A DNA stretch of 64,000 nucleotides from SLRI01 sp964402505 (GCA_964402505.1 CAYOCP010000001.1:62001-126000); one strand, 5' to 3'. Positions 27,386 to 36,073 are shown, counted from the stretch's first letter. Made by a program: numbers and translations. The notes: generated by a model from the letters alone, not told the origin.

Positions 27386-28243
27386 ATGAAGCTCTATCGG
27401 GAGTTTTCGGATCAGGCGGCGCTGGACGAAGAGTACGATCCGGGCCGGACCGTGGCGGACGCCCAGGCCCGCATGGCGGACTGGCCGGTGCGGAGCGGCC
27501 GGACGCTGGCGCGGCTGCCGCACGAGCCTGGCGTCCGCTACGGCCCGACGCTCGCCGAGCATCTCGACGTCTTTCCGGCCGGCACCGGGGCACCCGTGCA
27601 CGTCTTTCTGCACGGCGGCTACTGGCGGCGCTTCTCGGCCCGCGATTTCGCCTGGGTGGCCGAGCCCCTGGTGGCGCGCGGCGTTTCCGCGGTCATCGTC
27701 AACTACGCCTTGTGCCCCGAGGTCACGCTCACCGAGATCGTGCGCCAGATCCGCGCCGCCATCGCCTGGTGCCATCGGGAGATCGGCCGGTTCGGGGGCG
27801 ATCCGGCGCGGCTCACCCTGTCCGGCCATTCGGCCGGCGGCCATCTGGTGGGCATGGCCCTCGCCACCGACTGGGAGGGGCGGTACGGCCTGCCCCTCGA
27901 CCTCGTCGCCGGTGCGCTCGCCATCTCCGGCCTCTTCGACCTCCGCCCCTTCCCCTACACCTACCTGCAGCCGGCCCTGCAGCTTCGCACCGCCGAGGTT
28001 CTGTCACTGAGCCCGATCGACCTCGAGCCCGCCTGCCCGGCACCCCTGGAGGTCGTGGTCGGTGGCGAGGAGAGTGCCGAGTTCCGCCGGCAGAGCCGGA
28101 GCTTCGCCGAGCGCTGGCGGGCGCAGGGCGCCGACTGCCGTCATGGCGAGATCGAGGGCACCAATCATTTCACCGTGCTGGATGCGGTTTTCGCGGCGCA
28201 AAGCCCGCTGCTCGATCGCCTGCTGGCGACGGCGCGGCGCTAG
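27386..28243 (+). CDS. Alpha/beta hydrolase, kynurenine formamidase-like esterase
   Basis: A 285-residue enzyme with the HGGYWRRFS oxyanion-hole motif and the nucleophile elbow GHSAGGHL (GxSxG). The catalytic histidine is likely in EGTNHFTVLD and the acid in an aspartate or glutamate before it. HGG-containing hydrolases of this length include bacterial arylformamidases (N-formylkynurenine to kynurenine) and carbohydrate or acyl esterases. The N-terminal LYREFSDQAALDEEYDPGRT resembles formamidase-like proteins. The ATG is preceded by GAGGGG. Its stop shares the CTAG quartet with the convergent gene. Confidence 0.8.
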   Translation: MKLYREFSDQAALDEEYDPGRTVADAQARMADWPVRSGRTLARLPHEPGVRYGPTLAEHLDVFPAGTGAPVHVFLHGGYWRRFSARDFAWVAEPLVARGVSAVIVNYALCPEVTLTEIVRQIRAAIAWCHREIGRFGGDPARLTLSGHSAGGHLVGMALATDWEGRYGLPLDLVAGALAISGLFDLRPFPYTYLQPALQLRTAEVLSLSPIDLEPACPAPLEVVVGGEESAEFRRQSRSFAERWRAQGADCRHGEIEGTNHFTVLDAVFAAQSPLLDRLLATARR

Positions 28244-28773
28244 GCGGATGCGGGGCGGTTGTCGTTGGCGGCCATCTCGAGATCGATCGTGACCGGCGGC
28301 TTCTGCCGGGTGAGGTCGGCATGCAGGCGGACGAGCCGGCCGAGCTCGTTCACCGCCTGGGTTCGATAGCGGAGCAGGAGATCCATCGTCCTCGGCTGGT
28401 GGCTGCTGCGGACGAAGGCTCTGGCCACGGCCTCGGGCTCGGCATCGTCGGGCGTTCCGGCTCGCAGGCCGAGAAGCTCCGCCTCGATCTGCCGCGCCCG
28501 GCGCAGCCGCCAGAGGGCGGCGATGATGGCATCGGCCAGCTCCCGCTCGGCTTCGTCGGCCGGCTGGAGACGGTCGAGAACGGCCGCGGTCAGGGCCTCG
28601 GCACCGAGCTCCTCCTGCTTCGACAGCGAGCGGATGGCGGCGGAGCGCAGGCCGTGCTTGAGCGCGTTGAGGCTCGAGCGGCGCTTGCCGGCGTCGGTCG
28701 TGGGTCCGCGCGACCGTCGCCCGTTGTTGCGGCTCGCGGCGATCTGCGCCGGCGTTCTCGGGCGGGTCGGCAT
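28240..28773 (-). CDS. Conserved protein of the SRGPxTxxGKxxSSxNALKHGL type, unknown function
   Basis: A 177-residue charged protein with no signal peptide or membrane span. The conserved block near the N-terminus reads RNNGRRSRGPTTDAGKRRSS then LNALKHGLRS; very similar blocks occur in many short alphaproteobacterial proteins, often in variable genome regions. The rest is probably helical: LADAIIAALWRLRRARQIEAELLGL and LLRYRTQAVNELGRLVRLHADL. The basic N-terminus could bind nucleic acid, but this is inference. GAGGTG precedes the ATG. Its stop overlaps the convergent hydrolase through CTAG. Confidence 0.6.
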   Translation of the reverse strand: MPTRPRTPAQIAASRNNGRRSRGPTTDAGKRRSSLNALKHGLRSAAIRSLSKQEELGAEALTAAVLDRLQPADEAERELADAIIAALWRLRRARQIEAELLGLRAGTPDDAEPEAVARAFVRSSHQPRTMDLLLRYRTQAVNELGRLVRLHADLTRQKPPVTIDLEMAANDNRPASA

Positions 28774-28844
28774 GGTTCACCTCGTGACGTTGGAGGCCGC
28801 CAACCTAAACAAAACTAGGAATAAATTCAAGAAGAACGACGCGC

Positions 28845-29684
28845 TCAGCCGGCCTCGAACCAGTCCAGCACGTGATCGAGCCAGCCTTGCGGCAGCTCGT
28901 GGCCGCCATCGTGGAGGCAGAGCCCGAGCGCGCCGCCGAAGGCGCAATCGGTCCAGGCGCGGCAGCGCCGGCCGTCTCGGATGGTGATGCGGTCGGGCTC
29001 GGGTCGGCAGCCGTCGATCTCGCGCAGCCGCGCCATGGCGAGAAAGACGTCGCCCTGCTGCCAGCGATCGCCGATGGCCCGGCCCTCGAGCGGCACCACC
29101 TCGTCGGCGAAGCCGTGCAGGTGCAGGAGCCGCACGGGTCCGCCCGGGCAGGCCGGGGGCTCGGGCTGCCAGAAGGCGCCGGCGACGGGGGCGAAGGCGG
29201 CGAAGTCCCGTCCCATGAAGCAGGCGACGTGCCAGGCCATCGAGCCGCCCTGGCTGAAGCCGGAGACGAGGACACGGTCCCGGCGGAGCGGCAGGCGGCT
29301 GGCCGTGTCCGCCATCACCTCGGCGATGAAGGCGTTCTCGTCGCGGCCGGTGAAGGGCGAGCCCTGATGCGCCCAGCTCCGGTTGCGGCCGGGCTCGGGG
29401 TCCCGGCCGTTCGGTGCGATCAGGAGGTAGCCGCGCCGGGTGACGCTGTCGCGCACCCCCGGATCGGCGAGGACGGAAGCGCCGGAGGCACCGTAGCCGT
29501 GGAAGAAGAGCACGGCCGGCAAGGGGGTCGTGCCGTCCCAGCCGGCCGGTGCCGCGAGGTGGTAGCTGCCGCCCGCCACCTCGCAGGGGGTATCGCCGCA
29601 ATCCGCCCGGGCTCCGGCCGCCGACGTGGCGGCGAAGGGCACGAGCGCCAGGAGGAGCCGGGCGAGGCGGCGGAGGGCGGTCAT
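28845..29684 (-). CDS. Secreted alpha/beta hydrolase, PHB depolymerase/LpqC-like esterase
   Basis: A 279-residue exported hydrolase with a signal peptide (LARLLLALVPFAATSAAGARA). FFHGYGASG forms the oxyanion hole, GFSQGGSMAW is the nucleophile elbow, and DGGHELPQGW carries the catalytic histidine; the aspartate is likely in HLHGFADEVVPLEGR. Cysteines at CGDTPC, CFMGRD, CPGG, GCRPEP, CRAWTDC and CLHDG suggest disulfides, as expected in the periplasm or outside. Extracellular short-chain PHB depolymerases, feruloyl esterases and LpqC share this form. It ends 13 bases after the SDR gene starts its run on the same strand. Confidence 0.82.
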   Translation of the reverse strand: MTALRRLARLLLALVPFAATSAAGARADCGDTPCEVAGGSYHLAAPAGWDGTTPLPAVLFFHGYGASGASVLADPGVRDSVTRRGYLLIAPNGRDPEPGRNRSWAHQGSPFTGRDENAFIAEVMADTASRLPLRRDRVLVSGFSQGGSMAWHVACFMGRDFAAFAPVAGAFWQPEPPACPGGPVRLLHLHGFADEVVPLEGRAIGDRWQQGDVFLAMARLREIDGCRPEPDRITIRDGRRCRAWTDCAFGGALGLCLHDGGHELPQGWLDHVLDWFEAG

Positions 29685-29697
29685 CCGGCGCTTGCGA

Positions 29698-30444
29698 TCA
29701 GCGGCCGCCCGAGACGTCGAAGATGGTGCCGGTGACGTAGGCGGCCTTGTCCGACAGGAGCCAGAGCACGGCCTCGGCGACCTCCATGGGCGTGCCGGCG
29801 CGCCCGATGGGCACGGTCGAGCCGAACCGCCCGATCCGGTCCTCGATCCCGGTGTCGTCCTGGATGTCGGTGTCGATCAGGCCGGGCCGCAGGCCGTTGA
29901 CGCGAATCCCGTCGCCCGCCACCTCCCGCCCGAGGCCACGGGTCAGCACGTCGATCCCGCCCTTGGCGGCACCGTAGGGGATGAAGCCGCCGGCGCCGAA
30001 GAGGCTCGAGGCCATGGAGGAGATGTTGACGATGCCGCCGCCCGGCCCGCCTCGCGACTTCGCCATGCGGCGGACGGCCTCGCGATTGCAGATGAGGTGT
30101 GCGGTCAGGTCGATGTCGATGATCCGGCGGATCTCGGCGATCGCGATGTCGGCGAGTGGCGCCGATCTGTTGATGACCCCGGCATTGCTGACGAAGGCCC
30201 GGAGGGGGCCGAGCGCGGCCGCCGTCTCGTCGAACATGCGCTCGACGGCTTCGGCGTCGCTCACATCGGCACGGATGGCGAGAGCCTCCGCGCCGGCCGC
30301 GCGCACATCGTCGGCGACGGCGGCGGCGGCTCTCTCGTTGCCGTGGAAGTTGATGGCCACATCGTAGCCCATGCGGGCCGCGAGCCGGCAACAGGCGGCA
30401 CCGATGCCGCGGCTGCCGCCGGTGACGAGGATCACCCTTCTCAA
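29698..30444 (-). CDS. Short-chain dehydrogenase/reductase
   Basis: A 248-residue SDR with a TTG start backed by GGGAG. The NAD(P) site is TGGSRGIG, the NAG motif is SNAG, and the catalytic serine and YxxxK are in NISSMAS and YGAAK. R-x-N-G-L-R-PG (RVNGLRPGLIDT) closes the nucleotide pocket. The glycine-loop arginine and NFHGNERAA suggest NADP preference. Similar enzymes oxidise sugars or reduce 3-oxoacyl compounds; no substrate can be assigned. It lies 13 bases before the secreted hydrolase gene and 39 bases after the cupin gene, so the three may be one operon. Confidence 0.88.
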   Translation of the reverse strand: MRRVILVTGGSRGIGAACCRLAARMGYDVAINFHGNERAAAAVADDVRAAGAEALAIRADVSDAEAVERMFDETAAALGPLRAFVSNAGVINRSAPLADIAIAEIRRIIDIDLTAHLICNREAVRRMAKSRGGPGGGIVNISSMASSLFGAGGFIPYGAAKGGIDVLTRGLGREVAGDGIRVNGLRPGLIDTDIQDDTGIEDRIGRFGSTVPIGRAGTPMEVAEAVLWLLSDKAAYVTGTIFDVSGGR

Positions 30445-30483
30445 GCCCTGCTCCCTTGATTTCCTGCAGCCGGCCGCTCCCCT

Positions 30484-30849
30484 TCAGGAGCGGCCATAGG
30501 TGTCGTCGAAGCGCACGATGTCGTTCTCGTCGAGCCGGTCGCCGGTCTGCACCTCGATGAACTCGACCGGCACGCTGCCGCGGTTCTCGATCCGGTGCTT
30601 GATGCCGAGCGGCAGGTAGACGTGGGTGTCCTTTTCGAGCTCCAGCACCTCCTCGCCGCGGGTGACGTGGGCCGTGCCGGCGACGATCACCCAATGCTCG
30701 GCGCGGTGATGGTGGAGCTGCAGCGACAGCTTGCCGCCCGGCTGCACCGTGAGGCGCTTGACGCAGAAGCCGGGCCCGATATCGAGCACCTCCCAGCGGC
30801 CCCAGGGCCGATCGTCGGCCTCGCCCCGATGGTAGAGCACCTCGTTCAT
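30484..30849 (-). CDS. Small cupin, mannose-6-phosphate isomerase C-terminal-like
   Basis: A 121-residue single-cupin protein. The first motif is QPGGKLSLQLHHHRAEHWVIVAG with three histidines and a glutamate as likely metal ligands; the second is LPLGIKHRIEN. The same pattern closes bifunctional mannose-6-phosphate isomerase/mannose-1-phosphate guanylyltransferases, but here it stands alone, without the nucleotidyltransferase half. It may isomerise a phosphosugar or bind a sugar. GGGAGAGG lies just before the ATG. First gene of the possible cupin-SDR-esterase unit. Confidence 0.82.
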   Translation of the reverse strand: MNEVLYHRGEADDRPWGRWEVLDIGPGFCVKRLTVQPGGKLSLQLHHHRAEHWVIVAGTAHVTRGEEVLELEKDTHVYLPLGIKHRIENRGSVPVEFIEVQTGDRLDENDIVRFDDTYGRS

Positions 30850-30889
30850 GTTTCCTCTCCCTGTTGCCGGTGCCGAGAGCGGCCGCGGG

Positions 30890-31483
30890 TCATCCCGCAG
30901 GCCGGGCGGATGCGGTCTCGCCCGGCTCTGCGGGCGGCACGCGGGCGTAGCCGACGACCGTCAGATCGGTATCGACCAGCACCTCCGCGGAGCCGAGATC
31001 GATGCCCGAGATGGCGATCCGCTCGACCGTCAAGAGCGGCTCGTGCGTCTCGATGCGGTGCAGGAGGCTGCGCAGGCCGCTGATCTGCATGGTGCCGCTG
31101 AGCTGCACGCCGATGCGCATCACCAGATCGTCGACCACCGGCTCGAGCACCTGGGTCCGGTTCAGCCTGCCGCCGGCTCCCTCGACGAACTCGGTGAGCA
31201 GGCCGGCGAGTGCCGCACCGCCGACCGAGGGCGTCTCGGCGCGCAGCAGCCGCCGGTCATCCTCGCTCCGGCGCTCGAGCTGGCGCAGCTCGGCGAGCAC
31301 CTGCTCGCGCGTGACGATCCGCTGCTCGAGCCGGGCGATGTGGGCCTCGAGCGCCTCGCGGTCGGCCGCCTGCCGCTCGGTGAGCCGGGCCGGGACGAGC
31401 ACCAGCAGGGCCACGGCGGCGAACGGCACCAGCAGCAGCAGCACGGCGAGCCAGCGGCTCAGGGTCGGCGAGAGCGTCGGCAT
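30890..31483 (-). CDS. gspM: Type II secretion system protein M
   Basis: A 197-residue bitopic inner-membrane protein. One N-terminal membrane helix (WLAVLLLLVPFAAVALLVLV, about 11-30) leads into a coiled coil (EALEAHIARLEQRIVTREQVLAELRQ) and a periplasmic ferredoxin-like domain with EGAGGRLNRTQVLEP and the helix LRSLLHRIETHEPLL. GspM binds GspL and helps assemble the pseudopilus platform. The ATG overlaps the gspL stop (TGATG). The last gene of the operon; no gspN or prepilin peptidase follows. Confidence 0.82.
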   Translation of the reverse strand: MPTLSPTLSRWLAVLLLLVPFAAVALLVLVPARLTERQAADREALEAHIARLEQRIVTREQVLAELRQLERRSEDDRRLLRAETPSVGGAALAGLLTEFVEGAGGRLNRTQVLEPVVDDLVMRIGVQLSGTMQISGLRSLLHRIETHEPLLTVERIAISGIDLGSAEVLVDTDLTVVGYARVPPAEPGETASARPAG

Positions 31484-32598
31484 CAGCGGGGCAGCTCCAT
31501 GGCGGGTCGCACCTCGGCCTGCAGCGAGAACCGGTCGACCTCGGTCAGATCGCCCTGGTCGTTGCCGACCGATATCCGCTCGCTCGGTGCCGTCAGCCGC
31601 GCCGCCTCGAAGGCCGCATTGCCCTCGATCAGCGCCGGCAGCTTGGCGGCATCGCTGCTGTAGCCGGTCATGGTGAGGCGCCGCCCGTCGATCGTGAGCG
31701 TGTCGAGCCAGACGGAATCCGGCAGGAGCCGACTCAGCCTCTCGATCGTGGCGAGCGTCGAGGGCCGGCTCAGATGGCGCTCGAGAACCTCCCGGCTGCC
31801 GGCCTCGAGCGCCTCGATCCGGCCGCGGATCTGGGGCAGGTCCTCGAGCCGCTGCTCGAGCAGCCCGGCATAGGCGCGGCGCTGTGCCAGATCGGCATCG
31901 CGCGCCTGGATATCGAAATAGGCGAAGATGCCGATGGTCACCGCCGCCGCCGCGAGCAGCGCACCGCCGATCGGCAGCCACCGGGGCAGGCGCCGTTGCC
32001 GGCTGCCGTGCAGGAGATCGTGGGTCGGCGGCGCATAGGGATCGTCCTCGCCGAGATCGACCACGTCGACCTCGAGACCGAGCCGCTCGACGGCGCCCAC
32101 CGCCCGTGCCACCGTCCTCTCCGGGGCCACGGCGATCTCGACCGCGAGCATGCCGGCGTCGGGTGCTGCCACCCGGACGGTGTCGAAACAGGCGTTCTCG
32201 GCCGACCAGGGGGTGAGCATGTCGAGCTTGTTGGCGATGATCGCCCGAAGCTCGCCCTTGGCCGTCGCCGGCAGCCGGTCGCCGGTCTGAATGCCGAGGT
32301 CCGGCACGAGGCGCAGGACCAGGGGCAGCTCCCGCCGCCGGATGCGATCCGCCAGAAGCTCGTTTCGGGTATCCGCCTCGCGGCCCTCCGACGCACTCTC
32401 GACGACACCCAGATGCTCGATGCGCCCGCGATGGCGGACGGCGAGCTGCAGCGAGCCGCCGTCGAAGACGGCGATCACGAAGCGGTCGGTCGGCAGGCGC
32501 CGGCCGCCGGCCGGCATGAGCGCGGCCAGCTCGTTCGCCCACCAGGCGAAGAAGCCGCTGCCGTGCTGGCCGGCCTGGCCGTTCAGCGCGACCGCCAT
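31483..32598 (-). CDS. gspL: Type II secretion system protein L (PilN-like C-terminal part)
   Basis: A 371-residue inner-membrane protein. The N-terminal 210 residues form the cytoplasmic actin-like domain that contacts the ATPase GspE (VIAVFDGGSLQLAV, LPATAKGELRAIIANKLDML). A single membrane helix (about 213-233, WLPIGGALLAAAAVTIGIFA) precedes a coiled coil and a PilN-like periplasmic domain (LPDSVWLDTLTIDGRRLTMTGY). Its start lies inside gspK (16-bp overlap). Confidence 0.82.
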   Translation of the reverse strand: MAVALNGQAGQHGSGFFAWWANELAALMPAGGRRLPTDRFVIAVFDGGSLQLAVRHRGRIEHLGVVESASEGREADTRNELLADRIRRRELPLVLRLVPDLGIQTGDRLPATAKGELRAIIANKLDMLTPWSAENACFDTVRVAAPDAGMLAVEIAVAPERTVARAVGAVERLGLEVDVVDLGEDDPYAPPTHDLLHGSRQRRLPRWLPIGGALLAAAAVTIGIFAYFDIQARDADLAQRRAYAGLLEQRLEDLPQIRGRIEALEAGSREVLERHLSRPSTLATIERLSRLLPDSVWLDTLTIDGRRLTMTGYSSDAAKLPALIEGNAAFEAARLTAPSERISVGNDQGDLTEVDRFSLQAEVRPAMELPR

Positions 32599-33551
32599 GC
32601 GACACCTCCAGGGGCGGGCTCGCCGCCCGCCGGGGCGGGTGCCGGTAGCGGAACGAGGCCGGTGCTGCTCTGCAGGACGAGAAACGGATCGCTGCTGAGT
32701 GGCGGCTCGACCCAGATCACCGTCTTCTGCCTGAAGCTCGGTCCATCGTCGTAGGCCAACTCGATATCCAGGGTATAAAGGCCTTGCGGATCGGGGGTGA
32801 ATGCCGCCGCAGACCCATCATCCGCCCCATCCTCTAGCGGCTCCGGCGACGGATCGGAAGCGCTTTCCGCAAGCCGCCCACCCTCCGTCCCGGCAATGGC
32901 GAGCCCCCTCGCATGGTCGAGCGCTTCCCGCACCAGCGGCGGACGGCGCACGGGTCCGGGCTCGGCATTGCCGGAGAAGACGGTGACGGCATCGGCGAGA
33001 CGCCCGTAGAGCTCGAGGTCGAATCCCTGCACCGAGCGGAGCTCGGCGACGAAGGGCAAGGGTCCGTCGCGCGGCCGCTGCGGGCTGCCGTCGCGCACGT
33101 AATCGGCACGCTCGGCGCCGGCGAGGCGCCGGGCGTCGTCCGCATCGCGCCAATCGAGCAGCGCATCCGCAAGGGATCGGGCGGTGCGGGGGTCGGGGGC
33201 CACGGCATCGGCGAGGCCCTCGATCAGCGCCTCGTCGGCGGCGTTCAGGTCGATCTTGCCGCCCTCGGGAATGGCCGTGACCCGCAGGTGCGCGTCGCCA
33301 TCGGCCCAGCTCAGCACGCCCTCCTTCGGAAAGCCGTCGCCGCCGAGCAGCCGTCCGGCGATCTCGACGGCACCTTGCAGGGCCGCCCGCGCCTCGATCG
33401 CCCGGACCGCGTTGCGGGTGACATAGGCCGTATCCTGGCTGATCGAGACGAGGGTCACGGCGAGCGCGCTCATCGCCGCCACGAACCAGAGGACGGTGAG
33501 GAGTGCCAAACCCTCCTCGCCCGTGGCGGAAGGCGTCACGGTTCCGGACAT
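32583..33551 (-). CDS. gspK: Type II secretion minor pseudopilin GspK
   Basis: A 322-residue minor pseudopilin that caps the pseudopilus tip with GspI and GspJ. The prepilin cleavage site is GEEG^LALLTVLWFVAAMSAL; the residue at +5 after cleavage is not Glu, as is usual for GspK. The large periplasmic part includes INLNAADEAL-like sequence (KIDLNAADEALIEGL), a helix-hairpin-helix segment, and ALLDWRDADDARRLAGAERADY. Start chosen at the ATG at 33551, which overlaps gspJ by 16 bases; an upstream frame continuation lies within gspJ. Confidence 0.88.
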   Translation of the reverse strand: MSGTVTPSATGEEGLALLTVLWFVAAMSALAVTLVSISQDTAYVTRNAVRAIEARAALQGAVEIAGRLLGGDGFPKEGVLSWADGDAHLRVTAIPEGGKIDLNAADEALIEGLADAVAPDPRTARSLADALLDWRDADDARRLAGAERADYVRDGSPQRPRDGPLPFVAELRSVQGFDLELYGRLADAVTVFSGNAEPGPVRRPPLVREALDHARGLAIAGTEGGRLAESASDPSPEPLEDGADDGSAAAFTPDPQGLYTLDIELAYDDGPSFRQKTVIWVEPPLSSDPFLVLQSSTGLVPLPAPAPAGGEPAPGGVAWRSR

Positions 33552-34201
33552 GCGAGCTCCGCCGTGGCGGAGGCGCAGAGCGTGCCGACCCGCTCGCGGA
33601 TCGGCACGATGACCGGCGGCAGCGCCATCCGCGCATGGGTGAGGTCGAAGCGCACGGCGCGCGGCAGTCTCGCCTCGCCCTGCCAGAGATCGTGCCAGGC
33701 CGGCTCCTCGCCCTCCTTGCGTCCGAAATAGCTGAGGCGGACCGCCTTTACGTCGCGCGCGAGGAGGCGCCGCTCGACCCCTTTCGCGCCGTCGAGCACG
33801 GTGAAATCCCGCTGATCGGCGGAAAGAGAAGCGAGCTTCAGCCAGAGGCCGCCATCGGCTCCGGCGCCGATCTCCATGGCGAGCAGCGGCCCGCCCGCCT
33901 GGAAATCCGGGGTCAGGGTCAGAAAACGGGCGCGCGCGGCGTTGCCGTCGAAGGAGACCGCGGGCTTGCCGGCGGGACCGAACTCGAGCTCGACCGCGTC
34001 GCCCAGGCGCTCCTGCATCAGGGCCGAGAAGAGCGCGAGATCGGCGAGGTCGTCGCCCCGCTCGGCCAGCCGGTCGCCCGTGCCCCTGAGCACCCGGGCG
34101 CCGGTGCCGATCAGTGCCAGCACGAGCCCGAGCAGGACGAGCGCCACGATCATCTCGACCAGGGTGAAGCCGCGCTCGCCGGCGCGCGGGGGTCCCGTCA
34201 T
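33536..34201 (-). CDS. gspJ: Type II secretion minor pseudopilin GspJ
   Basis: A 221-residue pseudopilin. The leader is AGERG^FTLVEMIVALVLLGL with Glu at position +5, followed by the usual hydrophobic alpha-helix. The periplasmic part carries RVLRGTGDRLAERG and VKAVRLSYFGRKEGE, as in GspJ of other systems. It overlaps gspI by 4 bases (ATGA) and gspK by 16 bases. Confidence 0.88.
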   Translation of the reverse strand: MTGPPRAGERGFTLVEMIVALVLLGLVLALIGTGARVLRGTGDRLAERGDDLADLALFSALMQERLGDAVELEFGPAGKPAVSFDGNAARARFLTLTPDFQAGGPLLAMEIGAGADGGLWLKLASLSADQRDFTVLDGAKGVERRLLARDVKAVRLSYFGRKEGEEPAWHDLWQGEARLPRAVRFDLTHARMALPPVIVPIRERVGTLCASATAELACPEP

Positions 34202-34608
34202 GGCGCACGGCTGGAAGGAACCACGGCATCGAGCGTGAAGCTGCGACCGGCGTTGTCCTGCGCCCGCACCACCAGCCAGTCCAGGTCCTCGCCGAGTGCG
34301 GCCGCCTTGGCGGCGAGAGCCGGCCATGTCGCGGCCACCGCCCGGAAGCTCCGGCGCTCCAGCGTCAGCTCGATGTCGGCCGGCCAGCCGTCCCGCCGCC
34401 GCTCGCCCGGCGTCAGCCGCTCGGCCTCCAGGGCCGTCTCGGCGGCGATGGCGAGGCGCAGCCGCGCCTCGCGGCTGGAATACTGGACGAGGCTGTCGCC
34501 GGCGAGGCGGAAGAGCGTCGTGAGCACGACGCCGAGCACGGCCAGCGCCACCAGCACCTCGAGCAAAGTGAACCCCCGTTCCCTGGACGTTCGCGGATCA
34601 GGGCGCAT
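34198..34608 (-). CDS. gspI: Type II secretion minor pseudopilin GspI
   Basis: A 136-residue pseudopilin with the leader SRERG^FTLLEVLVALAVLGV, Glu at +5, and the GspI-like FRLAGDSLVQYSSREARLRL segment followed by AETALEAERL. It forms the tip complex with GspJ and GspK. The ATG lies 11 bases inside the end of gspH, and the stop overlaps gspJ. Confidence 0.9.
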   Translation of the reverse strand: MRPDPRTSRERGFTLLEVLVALAVLGVVLTTLFRLAGDSLVQYSSREARLRLAIAAETALEAERLTPGERRRDGWPADIELTLERRSFRAVAATWPALAAKAAALGEDLDWLVVRAQDNAGRSFTLDAVVPSSRAP

Positions 34609-34996
34609 CGATGGCCACCCGTCCGGTCAGCCAGTCGACGTCGAGGGCGAGGCTGCGGTCCTCGTCCTCGAGGCGCCATGCGGCGCCGTTGGACATGCCG
34701 TTCGGGAAGAAGACGAGCTCCTTCGGCCCGATCGCGGCGAGCGTCACCCCTCCCGGCAGCAAGGCTGCCAGATCGGCGGCGTCGATGGTCAACACCCGCC
34801 CGCCGCCGATCGCCTCGAGGCGCAGGCGGCGGATGTCCCGGGCGAGGTCGGCGGCCTGTCGCTCGAGCGTTTGCTGCCGCTCGCCGCCGAAGCGGGGGAG
34901 GATCGCGGTCGCCAGCAGGGCGAGCAGGGTCAGCGTGACCAGAAGCTCGAGCAGCGTGAAGCCGGCGTCAGTCGACGCCCGTGCCGATATCGGCAT
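34598..34996 (-). CDS. gspH: Type II secretion minor pseudopilin GspH
   Basis: A 132-residue pseudopilin. The leader STDAG^FTLLELLVTLTLLALL carries Glu at +5; the mature part contains RQAADLARDIRRLRLEAIGG and PKELVFFPNGMSNGAAWRLE, typical of GspH. The start ATG at 34996 is the closest to the leader and overlaps gspG by 29 bases; longer upstream readings fall inside gspG. Confidence 0.85.
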   Translation of the reverse strand: MPISARASTDAGFTLLELLVTLTLLALLATAILPRFGGERQQTLERQAADLARDIRRLRLEAIGGGRVLTIDAADLAALLPGGVTLAAIGPKELVFFPNGMSNGAAWRLEDEDRSLALDVDWLTGRVAIDAP

Positions 34997-35408
34997 CCTC
35001 GCCGCTGCCGCCCTTCCGCTTGTCGGCGCCGAGCGAGAGGAGATCGTAAGGCTCGTCCGCTCCCGGGACGCGGTAGACATAGTCGTTGCCCCATGGGTCG
35101 AGCGGCACGGTCTGGCCGTCGAGATAGGGACCGTTCCACCCCGTGGCACCCGGCGGCGCCTCGATCAGCGCCTCGAGCCCCTGCTCGGTGGTCGGGTAGT
35201 CGCCGACATCGAGCCTGTAGAGGTCGAGCGCCTGGCGGAAGGCCGCCACCTGGACGCCCGCCGTGTCGCTCCTGGCACCCCCCAGATAGCCGATCACCCG
35301 GGGACCCGCGACCGCGGCCAGAAGGCCAAGGATGACCAGCACGACGAGCAGCTCGATCAGCGTGAAGCCGGCGTCGCGACGGCTCCGGCCCGAAGGTTTC
35401 ACTCGCAA
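34968..35408 (-). CDS. gspG: Type II secretion major pseudopilin GspG
   Basis: A 146-residue main pseudopilus subunit. Leader RRDAG^FTLIELLVVLVILGLL with Glu at +5. The globular domain has QALDLYRLDVGDYPTTEQGL and the calcium-loop region PLDPWGNDYVYRVPG...YDLLSLGADKRKGG, the hallmark of GspG. It starts with TTG after GGAG about 11 bases upstream; GTG two codons later is an alternative. Confidence 0.95.
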   Translation of the reverse strand: MRVKPSGRSRRDAGFTLIELLVVLVILGLLAAVAGPRVIGYLGGARSDTAGVQVAAFRQALDLYRLDVGDYPTTEQGLEALIEAPPGATGWNGPYLDGQTVPLDPWGNDYVYRVPGADEPYDLLSLGADKRKGGSGEDADIGTGVD

Positions 35409-35416
35409 GTTCGCCG

Positions 35417-36049
35417 CTACTCCAAAATCTTCAGCTCGTAGCGCTCGTTGTCGAAGCCCAGGACGAGGCGCCGGGGCTCGATCGCCACCACCTGCCAGCC
35501 CTCTATCTCGTCACCGGTCGCGAGCGCGCGCACATCGAGGCCATCGCCGATGAAGGCCCGGACGACGCCCTCTTCCTGGACGCTGCCGATGAACCTGATC
35601 CTGGGCGGCTGCGGGCCGGCGGCCGGCTCGATCACCGGCCCCGGCTCGACCGTCGCGGCCACATCCGGCGCCTCGGGGGGCGGCCGTCGCGTGGCGCTGA
35701 ACAACGGTCGCTCGAGCATGCCGCTGAACGTCTCGATCGACGGCAGGGCGCGGGCGAAGAGGGCACCCTCGGCGGCTTTGCGGACCTCGGCCACCGGCGG
35801 AGGCTCGGTCCGGGCCACCGCGGGCACGGCACCGGCCGGATCGTCGCTGGCCATGCCGGTCTGCGCCTCGTCGCCGGTCCACCAGAGCCAGCCGAGAGCG
35901 AGGCCGCCGAGTACCGCCACGAGCTTGGTCAGGGGATGCCAGGGTTGCACCGCAGCCTTGATCGGTCTTGAGGGTCGAAAGGGTGGCGCCGGCCGGGGCG
36001 CCCGTGCGGAGGCCGCATTGTCTCTAGCCGAAAACCGCTGTCGCGCCAA
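35417..36049 (-). CDS. gspC: Type II secretion protein GspC-like (inner membrane, secretin-contacting)
   Basis: A 210-residue bitopic protein. The basic, proline-rich N-terminus leads to a membrane helix (KLVAVLGGLALGWLWW, about 42-57). The periplasmic part has the short homology-region motif PPRIRFIGSVQEEGVVRAFI and GDEIEGWQVVAIEPRRLVL as in GspC HR domains, preceded by MLERPLFSATRRPP, a motif also found in GspN/GspC-like proteins of rhizobial type II systems. No PDZ domain. GspC links the inner-membrane platform to the secretin GspD. The TTG start has no clear ribosome binding site. Confidence 0.72.
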   Translation of the reverse strand: MARQRFSARDNAASARAPRPAPPFRPSRPIKAAVQPWHPLTKLVAVLGGLALGWLWWTGDEAQTGMASDDPAGAVPAVARTEPPPVAEVRKAAEGALFARALPSIETFSGMLERPLFSATRRPPPEAPDVAATVEPGPVIEPAAGPQPPRIRFIGSVQEEGVVRAFIGDGLDVRALATGDEIEGWQVVAIEPRRLVLGFDNERYELKILE

Positions 36050-36073
36050 GCGGCCCGAGCGAGGAAACTTCGC

